DNA from: Parastagonospora avenae f. sp. tritici 18332-5
Lineage: Eukaryota; Ascomycota; Dothideomycetes; Pleosporales; Phaeosphaeriaceae
Assembly: GCA_022559985.1 (NCBI GenBank)
Contig: JAFJTR010000059.1
Coordinates: 1-64,000 of the forward strand
Reading direction: 5' to 3'
DNA length: 64,000 nucleotides
Shown: positions 1 through 11,758 of the stretch, piece by piece
Layout: every line of letters begins with the position of its first letter
Numbering within the stretch: position 1 is the stretch's first letter
Translations under genes and position numbers: made by a program
The notes under the pieces: generated by a model
Told to the model about the DNA's origin: nothing
The model's input: the letters and a program-made list of their open reading frames with translations, nothing else
The model's database searches: none

Positions 1-450
1 ACGTAACTACTTACTCTATGATATCGGCTGCGTCTGCTGGCGCGTTGCGGAGCACCTTTAGGCCGATGTCATCGTCTGTCACCGCTCGGACCTGGTTCCG
101 CGTCAGCCTTGGCACGCTTCGTCCCGCGTCCGACCCACCATTGCGTCATTTAGTCAGGAAGTAATGTCTGCTTAGGCTGCTAAAAGATACGGTTGAAGTA
201 ATATGAAAGTATAGAGCGGAGACCGAAGAGTGGAGAGGGACAGCGAGATGGAGGGGAAGTGATGCGAGGAGCGACCAGGCTGAAAGACCAGTCTGCGACG
301 CCAGGCTGACTGCCACCTGCGTCTGCTGGCGCGCGGTGCGGCTGAGTGCATCTGGCCATCCTCTCTGGACTGAGTGCTGCCACCCACACATCGCATAGGA
401 GAGTCTATAGTTATAGGTTAGACCTTTCCACATCTTCTTCGAACACAGTT
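1..450. other. Left-edge intergenic region
   Basis: No convincing gene was seen. Open frames on the minus strand have no recognisable domain. A 16-bp word, tgcgtctgctggcgcg, occurs twice (near 28 and 318), which hints at a degraded repeat. The last part is the promoter and 5' leader of the plus-strand gene that starts at 451. Confidence 0.4.
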
Positions 451-1413
451 ATGCCCCCTTTTTCTAAAGCAAATGAGCTTGTCCGGGATCTGGTGCCTAC
501 ACCCAGCGCAGCGCAAAGCGAAACCTTGCCCGGTCAGCCCTCTATTCTACTCAAAGACCTCGATCGTACGAAAAAGTTCCTTCATGACGATCTATGGTCA
601 GCAGATCTCGACAGAATGGCACCGCGTCTGTGGATCATGACGACTCCGTCCAGCGCGAATATCAACCCTCTTCACCGCCAACGCGTCAAGGGCCGGGAGA
701 TCATTGTGACAGAAGAGGCCCGCCTACATCTTGTGTGGATACACGATCGCATATTCATCAAACCTATCCCGCAGTATCTTTTGTCACACGACTTCTGGGA
801 GGCTTATCTAGATCAAAAGCCAGAGTCGCTGGACAGTGATAGAAGCAACCTTCGCGCGGCTGCAGCTGGCTTCCTACGGACGTACCGCTACTTAATCCGC
901 CACGAATCTGACTTTCGCCTTGCTCAGCAGGATAGCCTTCGCCTCATTCCCCAGGATATAGACTGGGCATCCTTCTGCCATTTCACCTCAGACCTCAACG
1001 ACATTCAGGACTCGGCTGTATCAAGGCGGTATTGCTTCGGAGAGCTAAGGCTGACGCGACTTAACTTCTACGCCCCGTTCCTCCTACGCAAGTTCCGCTT
1101 TGAGCAGGTGCATGGACAGTATGGCGACTATTTTGCGCGACTATACGGGCCTGTGCTGTTCGTGTTTGCTGTGGTGTCTACTATCCTCAACTCTATGCAG
1201 GTCGCACTTGCAGCCGATCAGTCTCTGGCTGTGCACTGGGTTCCTGTTTGGCATGTGTCTCGCTGGTTCAGCGCGATTAGTATCGTAGGGATCGCTGTTG
1301 TTGCCCTTTGCTTTGCGGTTCTTTGGCTGTGGATGTTCTTAGACGAGTGGGTGTACACCCTAAGACAGAAATGGAAGGCGCAGAGGGCTCTGTTAGATAC
1401 GTCAAGATGCTGA
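451..1413 (+). CDS. DUF6601-like fungal membrane protein
   Basis: Single-exon gene of about 320 residues. I start it at the ATG at 451 (MPPFSKANEL). The open frame extends upstream to 346, but that part is low-complexity and has no ATG-like context. The N-terminal half is soluble and has a conserved-looking block around LWIMTTPSSANINPLHRQ and VTEEARLHLVW. The C-terminal third has two hydrophobic segments (GPVLFVFAVVSTILNSM and ISIVGIAVVALCFAVLWLW) followed by a basic tail, consistent with a two-pass membrane protein. The layout matches the uncharacterised fungal family DUF6601, from memory of the family. No enzymatic function is known. It lies outside the biosynthetic cluster and is separated from it by transposons. 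It shows no stops or frameshifts. Confidence 0.75.
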   Translation: MPPFSKANELVRDLVPTPSAAQSETLPGQPSILLKDLDRTKKFLHDDLWSADLDRMAPRLWIMTTPSSANINPLHRQRVKGREIIVTEEARLHLVWIHDRIFIKPIPQYLLSHDFWEAYLDQKPESLDSDRSNLRAAAAGFLRTYRYLIRHESDFRLAQQDSLRLIPQDIDWASFCHFTSDLNDIQDSAVSRRYCFGELRLTRLNFYAPFLLRKFRFEQVHGQYGDYFARLYGPVLFVFAVVSTILNSMQVALAADQSLAVHWVPVWHVSRWFSAISIVGIAVVALCFAVLWLWMFLDEWVYTLRQKWKAQRALLDTSRC

Positions 1414-1654
1414 AAGATTTTAGCTGTAGTTAGAGAAAAGACTATCTTACGGCAATTGAGGCAGAACGTGGGAAGATCTTAGCTAAGTCAGGCGCTGCTA
1501 GGACTGCATGACAGCACGATAAAGCACTCGTGTAAAGGCCAACAATAGATAAGGTCATAGTACACGATAGAAATCACGTCGTCTCATAGGTACGTGATTG
1601 CAGTCTAAACAGCTTTTACTGTCATAGTAGTAAAGTGCGTCCTCACTAGTCTGC

Positions 1655-3376
1655 TCATGCTCCTCCTCTATAATTCTTTGGAATCATCTGCGCTACTGGG
1701 GCCCTCCATGGCACTGGAACCTCCTTCGTCAGTTCTGCTGGAGTCCTCGCCAAATCTGCTTCCCTTGCCTGTATCACTTGGCTTCTTGGCTCCATGACAT
1801 CCACCACCAGCGCAGGAGCCTTGCGCTTACGACCGCGTGCTGCCTTGCCCGCAGCAGCCTTCTCTTTCTCCTTGCGCTTCGCTCGTGCCTCCTCAAGATC
1901 CTCGTAGCTCATCACCTTCGCCTTCCCTAGCACCTGCGCCTTAGTCGAGCGACGAACCTTGGCTTCGTTATTCAGTTTGGACAAGAACCGATTCTGATCC
2001 TGGAGGAGCGCTCGTTCGGCGAAGGATATCTGGGCGGCACTAGCAAGTTTCTTGACGTGCCGTTGTAGACGCTGTTTGCTCGTTTGATCAAGCGCGTGAG
2101 CATCCTGTACGATTATGTCATGCAACGATGCGACAGCTTCCGCTGTCACTGGCGTTACCGGCATATCTACTACTTGGTCTTGCGGCTGAGCCCTCACAAT
2201 AACCTCTTTCAGAACACTTACTTCAGGAGGCGGCTTAGGTGTATCTCTAAGCACTCTGTCTAGGTTAAACGGAAACAACCCAGTCGCAGCCCACGCAGAC
2301 GTTATGTTCCTCTTAGTGAAAGCCTTCACCCTTGCCGGGCTGTACAGAGAGGTAAAATGCTCCTTACTAACTGTATCTGCGCCTCCTCGATACAACTTCT
2401 CGACCTGGTCTCGATAGGCTGCCTTTAAGGAGGCAAAGACTGCGACATCACAGGGCTGGAGTTTATGGGATGTATGGGATGGGAGACGACATAAGATAAT
2501 GTTGTTCTCAAAGCAAAACTCCAGGATCTCAAGCGTCTCGTGAGACCCGAAGCCGTTGCAAATCAGCACGCGTGGTTTACCTTTAGCTCGTTCTCTAGTC
2601 TGAGGGTTGGAAACACGCTTCAGCCACTCTATGTTAATCTTAGAGTTGTTGTATCCGTTCTCTGAGTGCGCGTAATGCCATCTAGGGGTAGGGAACGTGG
2701 TCCAGTTGCTCCGGTGGGTCGAAGCTGGCTATATTACAAGAGGTAACAGCACCCTACTATCAGCACTTATGCACTCAACAGCAGTCACTACTGTCCGCTT
2801 CTCACCTGCGCCTCTATAGTCGCGCAGGTCATCCCTACCTACTAGGACTTTGACAGAGCCGAGCTTGCTCAGCATGACTCCTGTCTCATCCATGTTATAC
2901 ACGTTTTCTGGCAGGACATCCGGATCCTGCAGCACCTTCACGATCACCTCAAACCATTGTATGATCTTCCTATGTATGTTGTTGTCGTGGCGCTTCTAGT
3001 TTATTAGTTTCACAGTTCTCGCTTTCAGTTCTGGATGGCCCTTTTCGAAGGCCCGAGCCCAGTTCTTGCTAGGCGGTTTCGTTGGCTTGTTCGATGTGGT
3101 CCGCTGGCGGACGATGCTAAAGGCTAGTGAAGGCACAAATTTGATGCGCACAGGCTGCCCGAGGGCGCACATAAGTAACAGAAAGTTCACGACGGCTTTC
3201 TCTTCCTCAGGGGTGAGGTATTGCCGGCGCTGGGCTGTCTCTTGTTTCGAGAGTCGTCCCTGTGCACGGTGGTGGAGGGTAGATAGGGGGACATTACTCT
3301 GTTCTGAGAGGGCAGCATAGGTCCTGCGCACATCTGAACGGAAACCTTGTGCCAGGGCCAGGCTGGCTGGATCCAT
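1655..3376 (-). pseudogene. pogo/Fot-type DDE transposase relic
   Basis: Three minus-strand blocks in N-to-C order cover a transposase of the Tc1/mariner superfamily, pogo/Fot branch. 3376-2996 holds a CENP-B-like helix-turn-helix (start MDPASLALAQGF, with LSTLHHRAQGRLSK). 2947-2729 holds the first catalytic Asp (NVYNMDETGVMLSKLG). 2569-1655 holds the second Asp-region equivalent (LICNGFGSHETLE, where the usual D-G-x-x-S-H is altered), the PSHTSHKLQPCDVAVF motif and a long Lys/Arg-rich C-terminus. The blocks are in different frames or separated by stops, so no complete protein is possible. Imperfect inverted ends may lie near 1639-1662 and 3437-3460 (both read CACTAG-n-C-n-GC), but I could not fix the boundaries. 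Confidence 0.75.
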
Positions 3377-4405
3377 GTTAGTGAACGTGATGGTACTGAT
3401 AGGAGAAGGTCAGGTTCGAGGCAGCTCGACAGCGCTGAACAAGTGCTGGCTAGTGTCCAAAAATAGCAGTCACGCGCAAACGTGGGGAGGCGGAGCTGCT
3501 GCGAGTCTAGCGGCGCAAGTTACGAATCACAACCATGTTCAACATGCCACCGGTAGATGCAGGCCCTATGTGCGCGCTAGCGGCTTAAACCAGCTATCCA
3601 GCCTTGTGGCTGTGAGCATTCCCGGAGAGCGCCGTAGGTTAAGCCAACTGGGTATAGTGTAATATACGATACATCAGAAGGCAGATTAGCTAATCGCTGC
3701 GTAAGCTCGCTTAGGCCTGCGAATACAGCTCGATGATACTTTGATGCGGAGAAAAGACTGTCGCCCACGTCCTGCTTCGCTGCAGGAAGCTGAGGAACCT
3801 CCGGAACCAGGCCTTCGGCAACCTCCCTGGACGACACAACCTCCGGACCATCCTGAGCAAGCCACAGCTAGCCACTAAAGCAATCCACTTTATAGAATAA
3901 GCGCAGATCCTTGGGCACGTTGGGATCGCAGACGCGTAGACGACAGCCGAGCGCTGGGGGGAGACTGTAGGTACCGCAGCCGCAAGAAATGAGGCAGCAC
4001 GCCTCTACGAGCCTAGAAGCAGAGCATACTGTTAGTACAGCCATTATCTAGATGAGCCGGCCAAAGCATATGTAGATAGTGGTGGAGGGGAAACGGCAGG
4101 CCTCTGGGAACAGCTGGCTCCTAATGGAGTGACGTGGGGCGGCGCGGATTAACGTCGGCGCGGCGTCGGCTGTTGGCTACGCCAGCCATTCCGGGCATAG
4201 CTGCGGTGAAAACGCGGCTGAAACCGAGTAGGACTTAATCAATCAATCAATCAATCGATGCGGAGAAACTGCCGGACTACATGCACACATGGCCTGTCAC
4301 TCTATAAGTTTGCGGCAGCGTGCATAACTGACTGTTCTACAATCCTAGCGCACTGAGACTAGCAGCTGTGCAGGCAGGTGTAGCAAAGCAGGGGTGTGAA
4401 GCGAA
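3377..4405. other. Intergenic, no confident gene
   Basis: Spacer between the decayed pogo element and the chromovirus. It contains an 86-codon minus-strand open frame (3837-3577) without a recognisable domain and a short (AATC)n run around 4238-4257. Nothing else can be supported. Confidence 0.4.
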
Positions 4406-4410
4406 GACGT

Positions 4411-4776
4411 TGTTACGATCAAGGAGTTGGGACTCTTTGGCAACAACGAGAACCAACAAAGGACAAAGACAAGCGGGGCTGTGTTCCCCGGTCACGTGAC
4501 ACACCATCCCGCCAAGCGAACCATCCCGGATGGTATGACTACACAGGATGGCAGGATCTCTTAAGTATATAGATCACAGCAATGAACGCCTATCGTTCAT
4601 TGTCTTCAACTTCGTATTTTAAGTTACTAATACATTGTACTCTTTACAGAAGCACCCTCTTACTGTCTTAGTACGCCCCACCTCCGTATCCAGTGCCAAC
4701 ATCTCTCATCCGCGAAAACCAACTTGAGCCCTTCGAGCCAGCTTCCCTCTGCTTAGCTACTTGATAGGTTTTAACA
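4411..4776 (+). repeat. 5' LTR of chromovirus
   Basis: 366 bp, from TGTTACGATC to TTTTAACA. It matches the 3' LTR almost base for base but lacks a stretch of about 36 bp containing extra copies of a cggatggt-type short repeat. The few differences seen are transitions (for example gagttggg versus gagttagg). Confidence 0.95.
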
Positions 4777-4793
4777 CTTTGAAGACCCTCAAG

Positions 4794-5765
4794 ATGAGTG
4801 ATACTGCTATGGATACACCCGAGTCCTCTCACCAAGGTGGACACCGTGTTCGATCGGCTAAGCCGGATCTCTACTACGGAGACCGTGCCAAGCTCGAGAC
4901 ATGGATCCTCCAGTTCGACCGATACTTCCACCTGGAAGGCGACTATCTCGAAGACGAAAGCAAAGTTATCTTAGCTACCACGTACATGCGCGGAGACGCT
5001 GAAAAATGGGTTCAACCCTTCCTCCGCAGGTACATGGACAACAGCATTACTAATGGCGAGAACACCCGCCTTATAGAAGATTGGGACAGGTTCAAACCAA
5101 AGCTTCGACAGAACTTCTCGCCTTTTAAGGAATCTGTCATAGCAGAACAGAAGATCTAGAACCTTCGCCAAACTAGCTCAGCAGCCGATTATACCACGAC
5201 GTTTCAGCAGTACGCTGTACAGATCGATTGGGACGACAAAGCGCTCATGAGGATGTACAAACAAGGACTTAAGTCTCGAGTCCGCGAAGAACTCATGCGC
5301 ACCGGCGCTACAATCAATACCCTCGCAACTTTGACTGAAGAATCAATTAGACTGGATAACGAACTCTACGAATTACAGCTCGCTGAACGCTCCTACGCTA
5401 AGCAAGCACCCCGAGAGACTTAAGGAAGAAACAACAGGTCTGCAGGACGACAGAACCGACCGTTTTAACCTAACCAAGGACGACAACGCTTTCAACCTAA
5501 GATCCTAGGAGTTTACAGAACCTACGGTCAGGAAGCAATGCACCTCGATAACCTCAACTAAGGAAAACCTACGACCAAGACCTATTATAAGGGAAAAACA
5601 CAGGTCTACTCCACTAAGAACCAGGATTAAGGGAAAGAAACGCGAAGCTGTTACAACTGTGGCAAACTAGGCCACCTATTGCGTAACTGTCGTCAGAAGA
5701 ATACTGTAACACGTCAGCTTAACATGTTAACCGGCCCCTTGGACAAGGAAGCTGAAGAAGAATAG
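4794..5765 (+). pseudogene. Gag of chromovirus (degraded)
   Basis: The ATG at 4794 begins a gag-like protein (MSDTAMDTPESS). The retrotransposon gag core follows (AKLETWILQFDRYF, ATTYMRGDAEKWVQPFL), and a stop at 5157 interrupts it where a Gln would fit. The frame continues with FQQYAVQIDWDDKALM and a CCHC knuckle near 5653 (CYNCGKLGHLLRNC). At least five in-frame stops are present, so no functional Gag can be made. Gag normally packages the element's RNA in cytoplasmic particles. Confidence 0.85.
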
Positions 5766-7079
5766 CAAGTAATCTGTTATAAGGTTACGGAGACTAACGA
5801 CAGAAGAATCTGAGTAGATATTGGCTAGGAAGTCGTACTAGCTAACAAAGAAAACACGGTCTTAACAGACATAGTGTCACGCCTTCGATGCGCTACTTAG
5901 GAAAACATTAAGGAAATTAGTACACAGCTACGAGACCTCACTGCCACGAACAACATAGAGGCAAGAATAAGAGACGGAACCTTTAACAGATTGAAACCTT
6001 ATAACCGACAACTGCTGCAAGACATTCTCCTTGAAGAGGTTAGACAAGGCAGAATTACTAAGACACACTCTGACAAGAAAGGTTACTAACTAGTTCACGG
6101 AAAACTATACGCCCCGTATCTTAATATAAGGACACGAACTCTAACGCCACACCCTAGAAATCGAGTACCCATAGTATGGGACTACCAGGTCAAAGAGCAA
6201 GATACAGATAATAAACCATTGTTAGTAGAACAATTAGCCATCTATACCCCACTAGACAGCCCTACTCTAGGACGAAAGAAAACTACATAAGGATATTAAA
6301 CATAGGACGATTACTGCAAGGAACAGATCACGGAAACAGGAAAAATCCCGTGGCTATCTATAGATTGGGATGTCTACCCCAACCTCACCGAGTACAAGGA
6401 GTACCTTAAGACACTACCGAGCCATGACTACTACAAGGCGTTAGTAGCACCTCGACAGAAACTGCAAGATAGGCAGACACGAGTATACCGGAATGACGGA
6501 CAAGCATTGCTTATTACCGACGAAACACCACACTAGAAGGACTAGGTGAAAGAAGCTGAAGAAGAATACTAGCAACAACAGAAAATCATATCCTTAGCTA
6601 GAAAAAGCATTAAGTACATCAGGGACCACCGAAATACAAAGCATAGCTCAATCTCTTAGACCGCGTGTACTACAGCTACCTGTAGCATACACCTCCAGGA
6701 AAAGGAAGCCACAGGATGGTTCCTCAACGACCTCAAATCGTGCAAATGGCAGTGGTACGATTGCCCCAGGCATGCGTGCGCAGCACACCTATGGGACAAA
6801 CGCACTCGCAAATCATTTTACCCTCACGACGACACGTTTGAAACAGCACAGAACGTACTTATAAACGGAAGCTGCATATTTCTGTTATAGCACTAGTGTC
6901 TCCAAGAACACTGCGAGAAGCATTAGGAGGATAAGGTCGACAATAGATACCTCGACCTAGGCGCTGAAGAAACGTACAGCGACGAACAATCTAGAAATAA
7001 TAAGTCTGAAGAAGAGGAATCTTTTTTAGAGATGCGCCCAGCTCTAGGCATCAGCCCCGGAGTTGTAACGCTACTAATT

Positions 7080-10000
7080 CGGCAAGTCTTATTAAACTCC
7101 CAGTAATTATAAATAGAATACGGATAAGCGCATTATTAGATTTAGGAGCACAAGCAAACTACATTTCTAGAATGGCTATAGTGAAAGCAGGGCTTCACCC
7201 CTTTAAGAAAAAACAATCCTATCCACTCTATGTTGCAAATAGACAGCAAATGCCAGGAGAAGCAATTGTTAGATAAGAAACGACCATAACACTCTATATC
7301 TAAGATCACTAATAGAAGATCGACCTAGATGTTTTTAGCTTGGCCGCCCACGACATCATATTAGGACTCCCATGGTTACGCGAGAGCAACCCTCGAATAG
7401 ATTGGGTTACCCGGACACTCTCGTTCGCGGACCAGAACAGCACCACTGGCCCAAGGCCTGTACATCAGCAGCGTTTGATAACAGATGAGAAGACGATTAA
7501 TAACATCGCTTCGAGACCGAGGTCCTCACAGAGAAGGCTCAGCCTTAATAGCAGCGACATATCAAAGGTCTTAGAGAAACGTGCAACTCCTGCAATACCT
7601 TCGGAATACAAAGAGTTCGAGAAACTATTTAAAGAAGAGCTAGGGATCAAAGCCCTACCTAAGCATCAGAAATAGGACCACGAGATTAAGCTTAAAAAAG
7701 GCAAGATGCTAGGTTTCTAACCAATTTACAAGATATTAGAAAAAGAACTTAATAAACTAAAGAAATACATTAACATAATGCTCAAGAAAGGATTCATACG
7801 ACGCAGCGAATCACTAGCAGGATTCCCCGTCCTATTCGTTCTGAAGAAGAACGGAAAGCTACGACCATGCATTGACTACTAGAAGCTTAATGACATAACG
7901 ATCAAGAACTGATACCCTTTACTAAACATTAGAGAACTACGGGATTAATTAGCATATGCAGAGATCTTCACCGCATTAGATCTACGAGGAGCGTACAACC
8001 TCATACGCATGAAGGAAGGCGAAGAATGGAAGACAGCATTCCGGACAAGATACGGACATTTCAAGTACCTGGTTATGCCCTTTAGCCTTACTAACGCACT
8101 AGCTACATGTCAAGAACTTATCAACAACGTGTTGAGAGAACACTTAGACATATTCGTCATCGCATACCTCAACAACATACTGATTTACTCTTAAAACGAG
8201 AAAGAGCATACAGAACACGTACGAACGGTTCTACAGCTACTATAACAGCACGCTTTGCTAGTTAACCCTAACAAATGCAAATAGCATCAAGAGGAAGTCG
8301 AATTCCTAGGATGCATAGTCGGCAAGAATAGAGTTAAAATAAGTCCAGAAAAGATCTAAGTCGTAAAAGACTAGCCGGCGCTAAGCACAGTTAAAGAAGT
8401 ACAGTCCTTCCTAGGATTTGTTAACTTCAACTGCTAGTTTATCTAGGACTTTTCTAAGATCGCAATCCTACTTACAGAACTTACTAAGAAAGGAACCACC
8501 CTTTACAGACTAATTACAGGACTAGCACTTAAAGCGTTTAACAAGCTCAAAACAGCATGTATTAAACCACCGGTCCTTGTAGCATTTCGAAGTGGAGAAC
8601 CACTACGATTCGAAACAGATGCCTCAGACCTTGCGATAGGAATGTGCGCAAACCAAGAGCGAGATGGCAAATAGCACCCAGTCGCCTACCACTCGAGGAA
8701 ATTCACTAGCGCAGAAGAGAACTACGACGTTCACGACAAGGAACTACTCGCGGTAGTAGTTGCGCTTAAACATTAGAGAGTTTACGCAGAAAGTTGCTTA
8801 GACCTTACTGTGTTCTTAGATTACAAGAACTTAGTTACGTTTACAACAACTAAAACCCTAAACTGACGACAGGTTAGATGGGCAGAAACCCTAAGACAAC
8901 ACAAGTTCAAAATTGTCTACACGCTAGGAAAAGACAACGGCAGAGCTGACGCTCTCAGCTGACGATTAGATATCGCAGGAACTAAGGAAATAATTAACTT
9001 AACAGTCTTACAACAGTATAAGGACAGATTGTTAGGACCTGCACGATATATTAACAATCTCATAATGCAGATTAGAAACGACGTTCTGAAAGAACTACAG
9101 GAACAAATCATTCGACAGCACCACAATGACCTAGTACACAGTCACCCCGGCGTGTCACGAACGATAGAACTAATCCAACGAAACTACTAGTTTAAGAACA
9201 TAAAGGACAAAGTCGCTTTATATATTAAGAAATGTGCAGACTGTCAGCGAAATAAACACAGTACCTACGCACCTTACGGAGAAATGCAGCTAATAGAACT
9301 CCCAGACGAGCCCTAGACCGACATCTCTATGGATTTCGTAACAGGATTACCCCTATCCGAGGACCCTGCTACAGGACTATTCTATGACTCGATACTCGTT
9401 ATAGTAGATCGCTTCACGAAGTATGCTCTTATAATACCTTTTCAACGAGACTATACAGCTGTACAGCTAGCATACGTACTCAAGGACTGACTTATTTAAG
9501 ATTACAGCATACTAAAATCAATTATCAGCAATAGAGACAAGCTCTTCACATTAAATTATTAGGCTACGCTTATAGCAGAAATCGGTATTTAACAGAAGCT
9601 ATCCACAGCTTACTATCCAGAAACTGATAGACAGACAGAACGAACGAATCGCACTATAAAAACGTACCTAAAGATCTTTAGCAACACTAGTTAAACGAAC
9701 TAGGTCTTATTGTTACTAATGGCGCAGATGTTATATAACAATAAACTTTCTAAAGCTACAGGCAAGACGCCGTACTTCGCAAACCACAGGAAACACCCTA
9801 ATCTCTTCTAACGAACGTTACCTAGCCTAAAGGCAGAAGCTGCAATGAAATCTGCAGAAGAAATAAAGAAAATCCACGAAGAAATAAGTAACAAACTCAC
9901 CTACGCTTAGAATTAGAGCATCTTATATGTTAATAAGAAAAGAAAAACAGCACCTTAGCTTAAAAAGGGGGATAAAGTGTATCTTCACACTAAGAATCTA

Positions 10001-10385
10001 CGCATAAAACGACTAAGCAAGGGACTTAACTACGTTAAAGTCAGACCGTTTTTAATTTCGAAACAGAACAGACTAGTAACATATACACTTGAGCTACCAC
10101 TAGACGCCAAGATTCATCCTAGATTCTATGTAAATAAACTAGAACTAGCTGACCTAGCCACACTGTTACAGCGAACCTTTCGCTATAAGACAGAAGAAGA
10201 CAACGTCTTCGAAGTTGAGAAAATCCTTGCACACAGAAACAGCAAGCACTGAAAAGAATTCCTAGTCAAATAGAAAGGATACCCGGACTCCGAGAATACA
10301 TAGGAGCCTATCAGCAACCTAGACAACTGTCAGCAAAAGATAAGGGAATATCATAAGGAACCGCAGCGACACCACGTTAGCTGCT
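7080..10385 (+). pseudogene. Pol of chromovirus (protease-RT-RNaseH-integrase-chromodomain), degraded
   Basis: The domains can be read in order: a protease active-site-like block near 7135 (LLDLGAQANYIS, with D-L-G replacing the usual D-S/T-G); RT blocks from about 7740 with [12 protein letters not shown]; an RT catalytic motif reading YLNN instead of YxDD near 8164; RNase H with ETDASDLAIG near 8613; an integrase zinc-binding region near 9120 (HHNDLVHSHPGV...CADCQRNK); an integrase core near 9328 (SMDFVTGLPL and VDRFTKYALI); and a C-terminal chromodomain-like segment near 10210 (VEKILAHR...GYPDSENT). Stops of all three types interrupt every domain. The YLNN change is a double Asp-to-Asn, explained by two G-to-A transitions. 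The pol region from about 5770 to 7080 is too decayed to assign. Confidence 0.85.
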
Positions 10386-10642
10386 ATCATTAAGGAAACA
10401 AAAAACAAACCTCACGAACTATCGCTCGTTACCAGCATAGTATCATCAAACCTAATAATCCCGGAAATATCTACAGGATGCTTAAAAAGATAATCATTAA
10501 GGATACAATTAAAAGAAGGATCAAGAGGAGTGTTAGCCTGTGACCAGCCTAAGTCAGCGGTAGGACCCACGGATTGCGGCGCAGTCGTACTCGAACCCTC
10601 CGCCTCTTGCGTTTAGTCCTGAACACGCAGGATCGCTAAATC

Positions 10643-11002
10643 TCAACGCGCAAACTCTTGCTCCTGACTCTTGAGCTCCAACAACTCACGCTCTGCACGA
10701 GCAACACTCTCTTTAAAACGCGCAAGCTCTAAACGTTTCGCACGTTTCTCAGCTTCCACCTTTTCCCACTCTTCTTTAGAAACGAACAAGCTGCACTCAG
10801 CGTGCGCAGCAATGCACCCAGCACAACGGCCTGTTGCTGTGTCTACAAAACACCGTAAACTCTTTGCCTTACAACGTTTACAACGATAAGGCATCTCAGT
10901 CGCGCAATTACGAACTTGCTCTGCGCGAAGACGACGCTCTTCCGTAGAAGTCAACTTTCGTGGCGCACGGGCCGAGCGGGGTGGTTTTTGATCTTTAGGC
11001 AT
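10643..11002 (-). CDS. Antisense zinc-cluster plus coiled-coil ORF inside the chromovirus
   Basis: An uninterrupted 119-codon frame runs antisense to pol, between the pol end and the 3' LTR, from a true ATG at 11002. After a basic N-terminus it has six cysteines spaced CX2CX6CX8CX2CX6C (YRCKRC...RCF...GRCAGC...ECSLF, about residues 40-70). This is the spacing of a fungal Zn2Cys6 DNA-binding cluster. A charged heptad-like helix follows to the end (EEWEKVEAEKRAKRLELARF onward). Zn2Cys6 cluster plus linker plus coiled coil is the layout of Gal4-type DNA-binding and dimerisation segments; no activation region is visible. The frame is intact although sense pol is full of stops. A TATA-like stretch lies about 50 bp upstream. 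Function is unknown; a role in element or host transcription is inference only. Confidence 0.55.
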   Translation of the reverse strand: MPKDQKPPRSARAPRKLTSTEERRLRAEQVRNCATEMPYRCKRCKAKSLRCFVDTATGRCAGCIAAHAECSLFVSKEEWEKVEAEKRAKRLELARFKESVARAERELLELKSQEQEFAR

Positions 11003-11050
11003 AGTCAGGGAGGCGCGAACGGAACCAGAAAACCAAGGGCACTCACGCAG

Positions 11051-11062
11051 GTATATATACCA
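11051..11062 (-). promoter_or_regulatory. TATA-like element upstream of the antisense ORF
   Basis: The minus strand reads ggtatatatacc about 50 bp upstream of the ATG at 11002. This is a plausible core promoter for the antisense zinc-cluster ORF. The motif is palindromic, so direction is not given by the sequence alone. Confidence 0.3.
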
Positions 11063-11139
11063 AGGACCTATAATGCGACCCCCACAAACACAGCACGGAA
11101 AAACAATATCGAGGACGATATGCTGGAAGGGGGAGGTAG

Positions 11140-11541
11140 TGTTACGATCAAGGAGTTAGGACTCTTTGGCAACAACGAGAACCAACAAAGGACAAAGACA
11201 AGCGGGGCTGTGTTCCCCAGTCACGTGACACACCATCCCGCCAAGCGAACCATCCCCGGATGGTCTACCCTCCCGGATGGTACAACCATCCCGGATGGTA
11301 TGACTACACAGGATGGCAGGATCTCTTAAGTATATAGATCACAGCAATGAACGCCTATCGTTCATTGTCTTTAACTTCGTATTTTAAGTTACTAATACAT
11401 TGTACTCTTTACAGAAGCACCCTCTTACTGTCTTAGTACGCCCCACCTCCGTATCCAGTGCCAACATCTCTCATCCGCGAAAACCAACTTGAGCCCTTCG
11501 AGCCAGCTTCCCTCTGCTTAGCTACTTGATAGGTTTTAACA
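11140..11541 (+). repeat. 3' LTR of chromovirus
   Basis: 402 bp, starting TGTTACGATC and ending TTTTAACA, followed by the GACGT target duplication. It is longer than the 5' LTR because it has additional ccggatggt-like short repeats near 11255-11295. Confidence 0.95.
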
Positions 11542-11758
11542 GACGTCTCCTAGACGCCGCACGTGAAACAATCGACAGCACGACTAAAGTTGTGTAATTT
11601 TGCTATAGCAAGCTGGTGGCTGGCAGACAAAGCTCTATTATATAACAGTACACCTATTCTATCTATATATAGCTGTGCAAAGCCACAGTGAAAAAAACTT
11701 TGCACCTTCGAAAGACTGCCTGTCTCGCAAGACTCTCATATCACACGCCATCTACATT

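Larger units (their letters stand above)
4411..11541 (+). mobile_element. Complete Ty3/gypsy chromovirus, RIP-damaged
   Basis: A 7.1-kb LTR retrotransposon with two LTRs (4411-4776 and 11140-11541), TG...CA ends and a perfect 5-bp target-site duplication GACGT (4406-4410 and 11542-11546). Internal order on the plus strand is gag with a CCHC zinc knuckle, aspartic protease, reverse transcriptase, RNase H, integrase and a C-terminal chromodomain-like region, which is the order of fungal chromoviruses. A purine-rich tract (ggaagggggaggtag) abuts the 3' LTR. The coding part contains dozens of stops, mostly TAG where Trp or Gln would be expected, with some TAA and TGA. This fits C-to-T and G-to-A RIP. 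The LTRs themselves are nearly identical. An antisense ORF sits between the pol end and the 3' LTR. Confidence 0.95.

Noticed and set aside
3577..3837. 86-codon minus-strand ORF
   Set aside because: No domain, no neighbour support and no start context that convinces. Left in the intergenic note only.
4238..4257. (AATC)n run as a functional element
   Set aside because: A short microsatellite with no nearby gene.
4794..10385. The many TAG stops in gag/pol as a sign of stop-codon recoding or RNA editing
   Set aside because: TAA and TGA also occur, positions fit Trp and Gln codons changed by transitions, and the RT motif is changed to YLNN. RIP explains all of it more simply.
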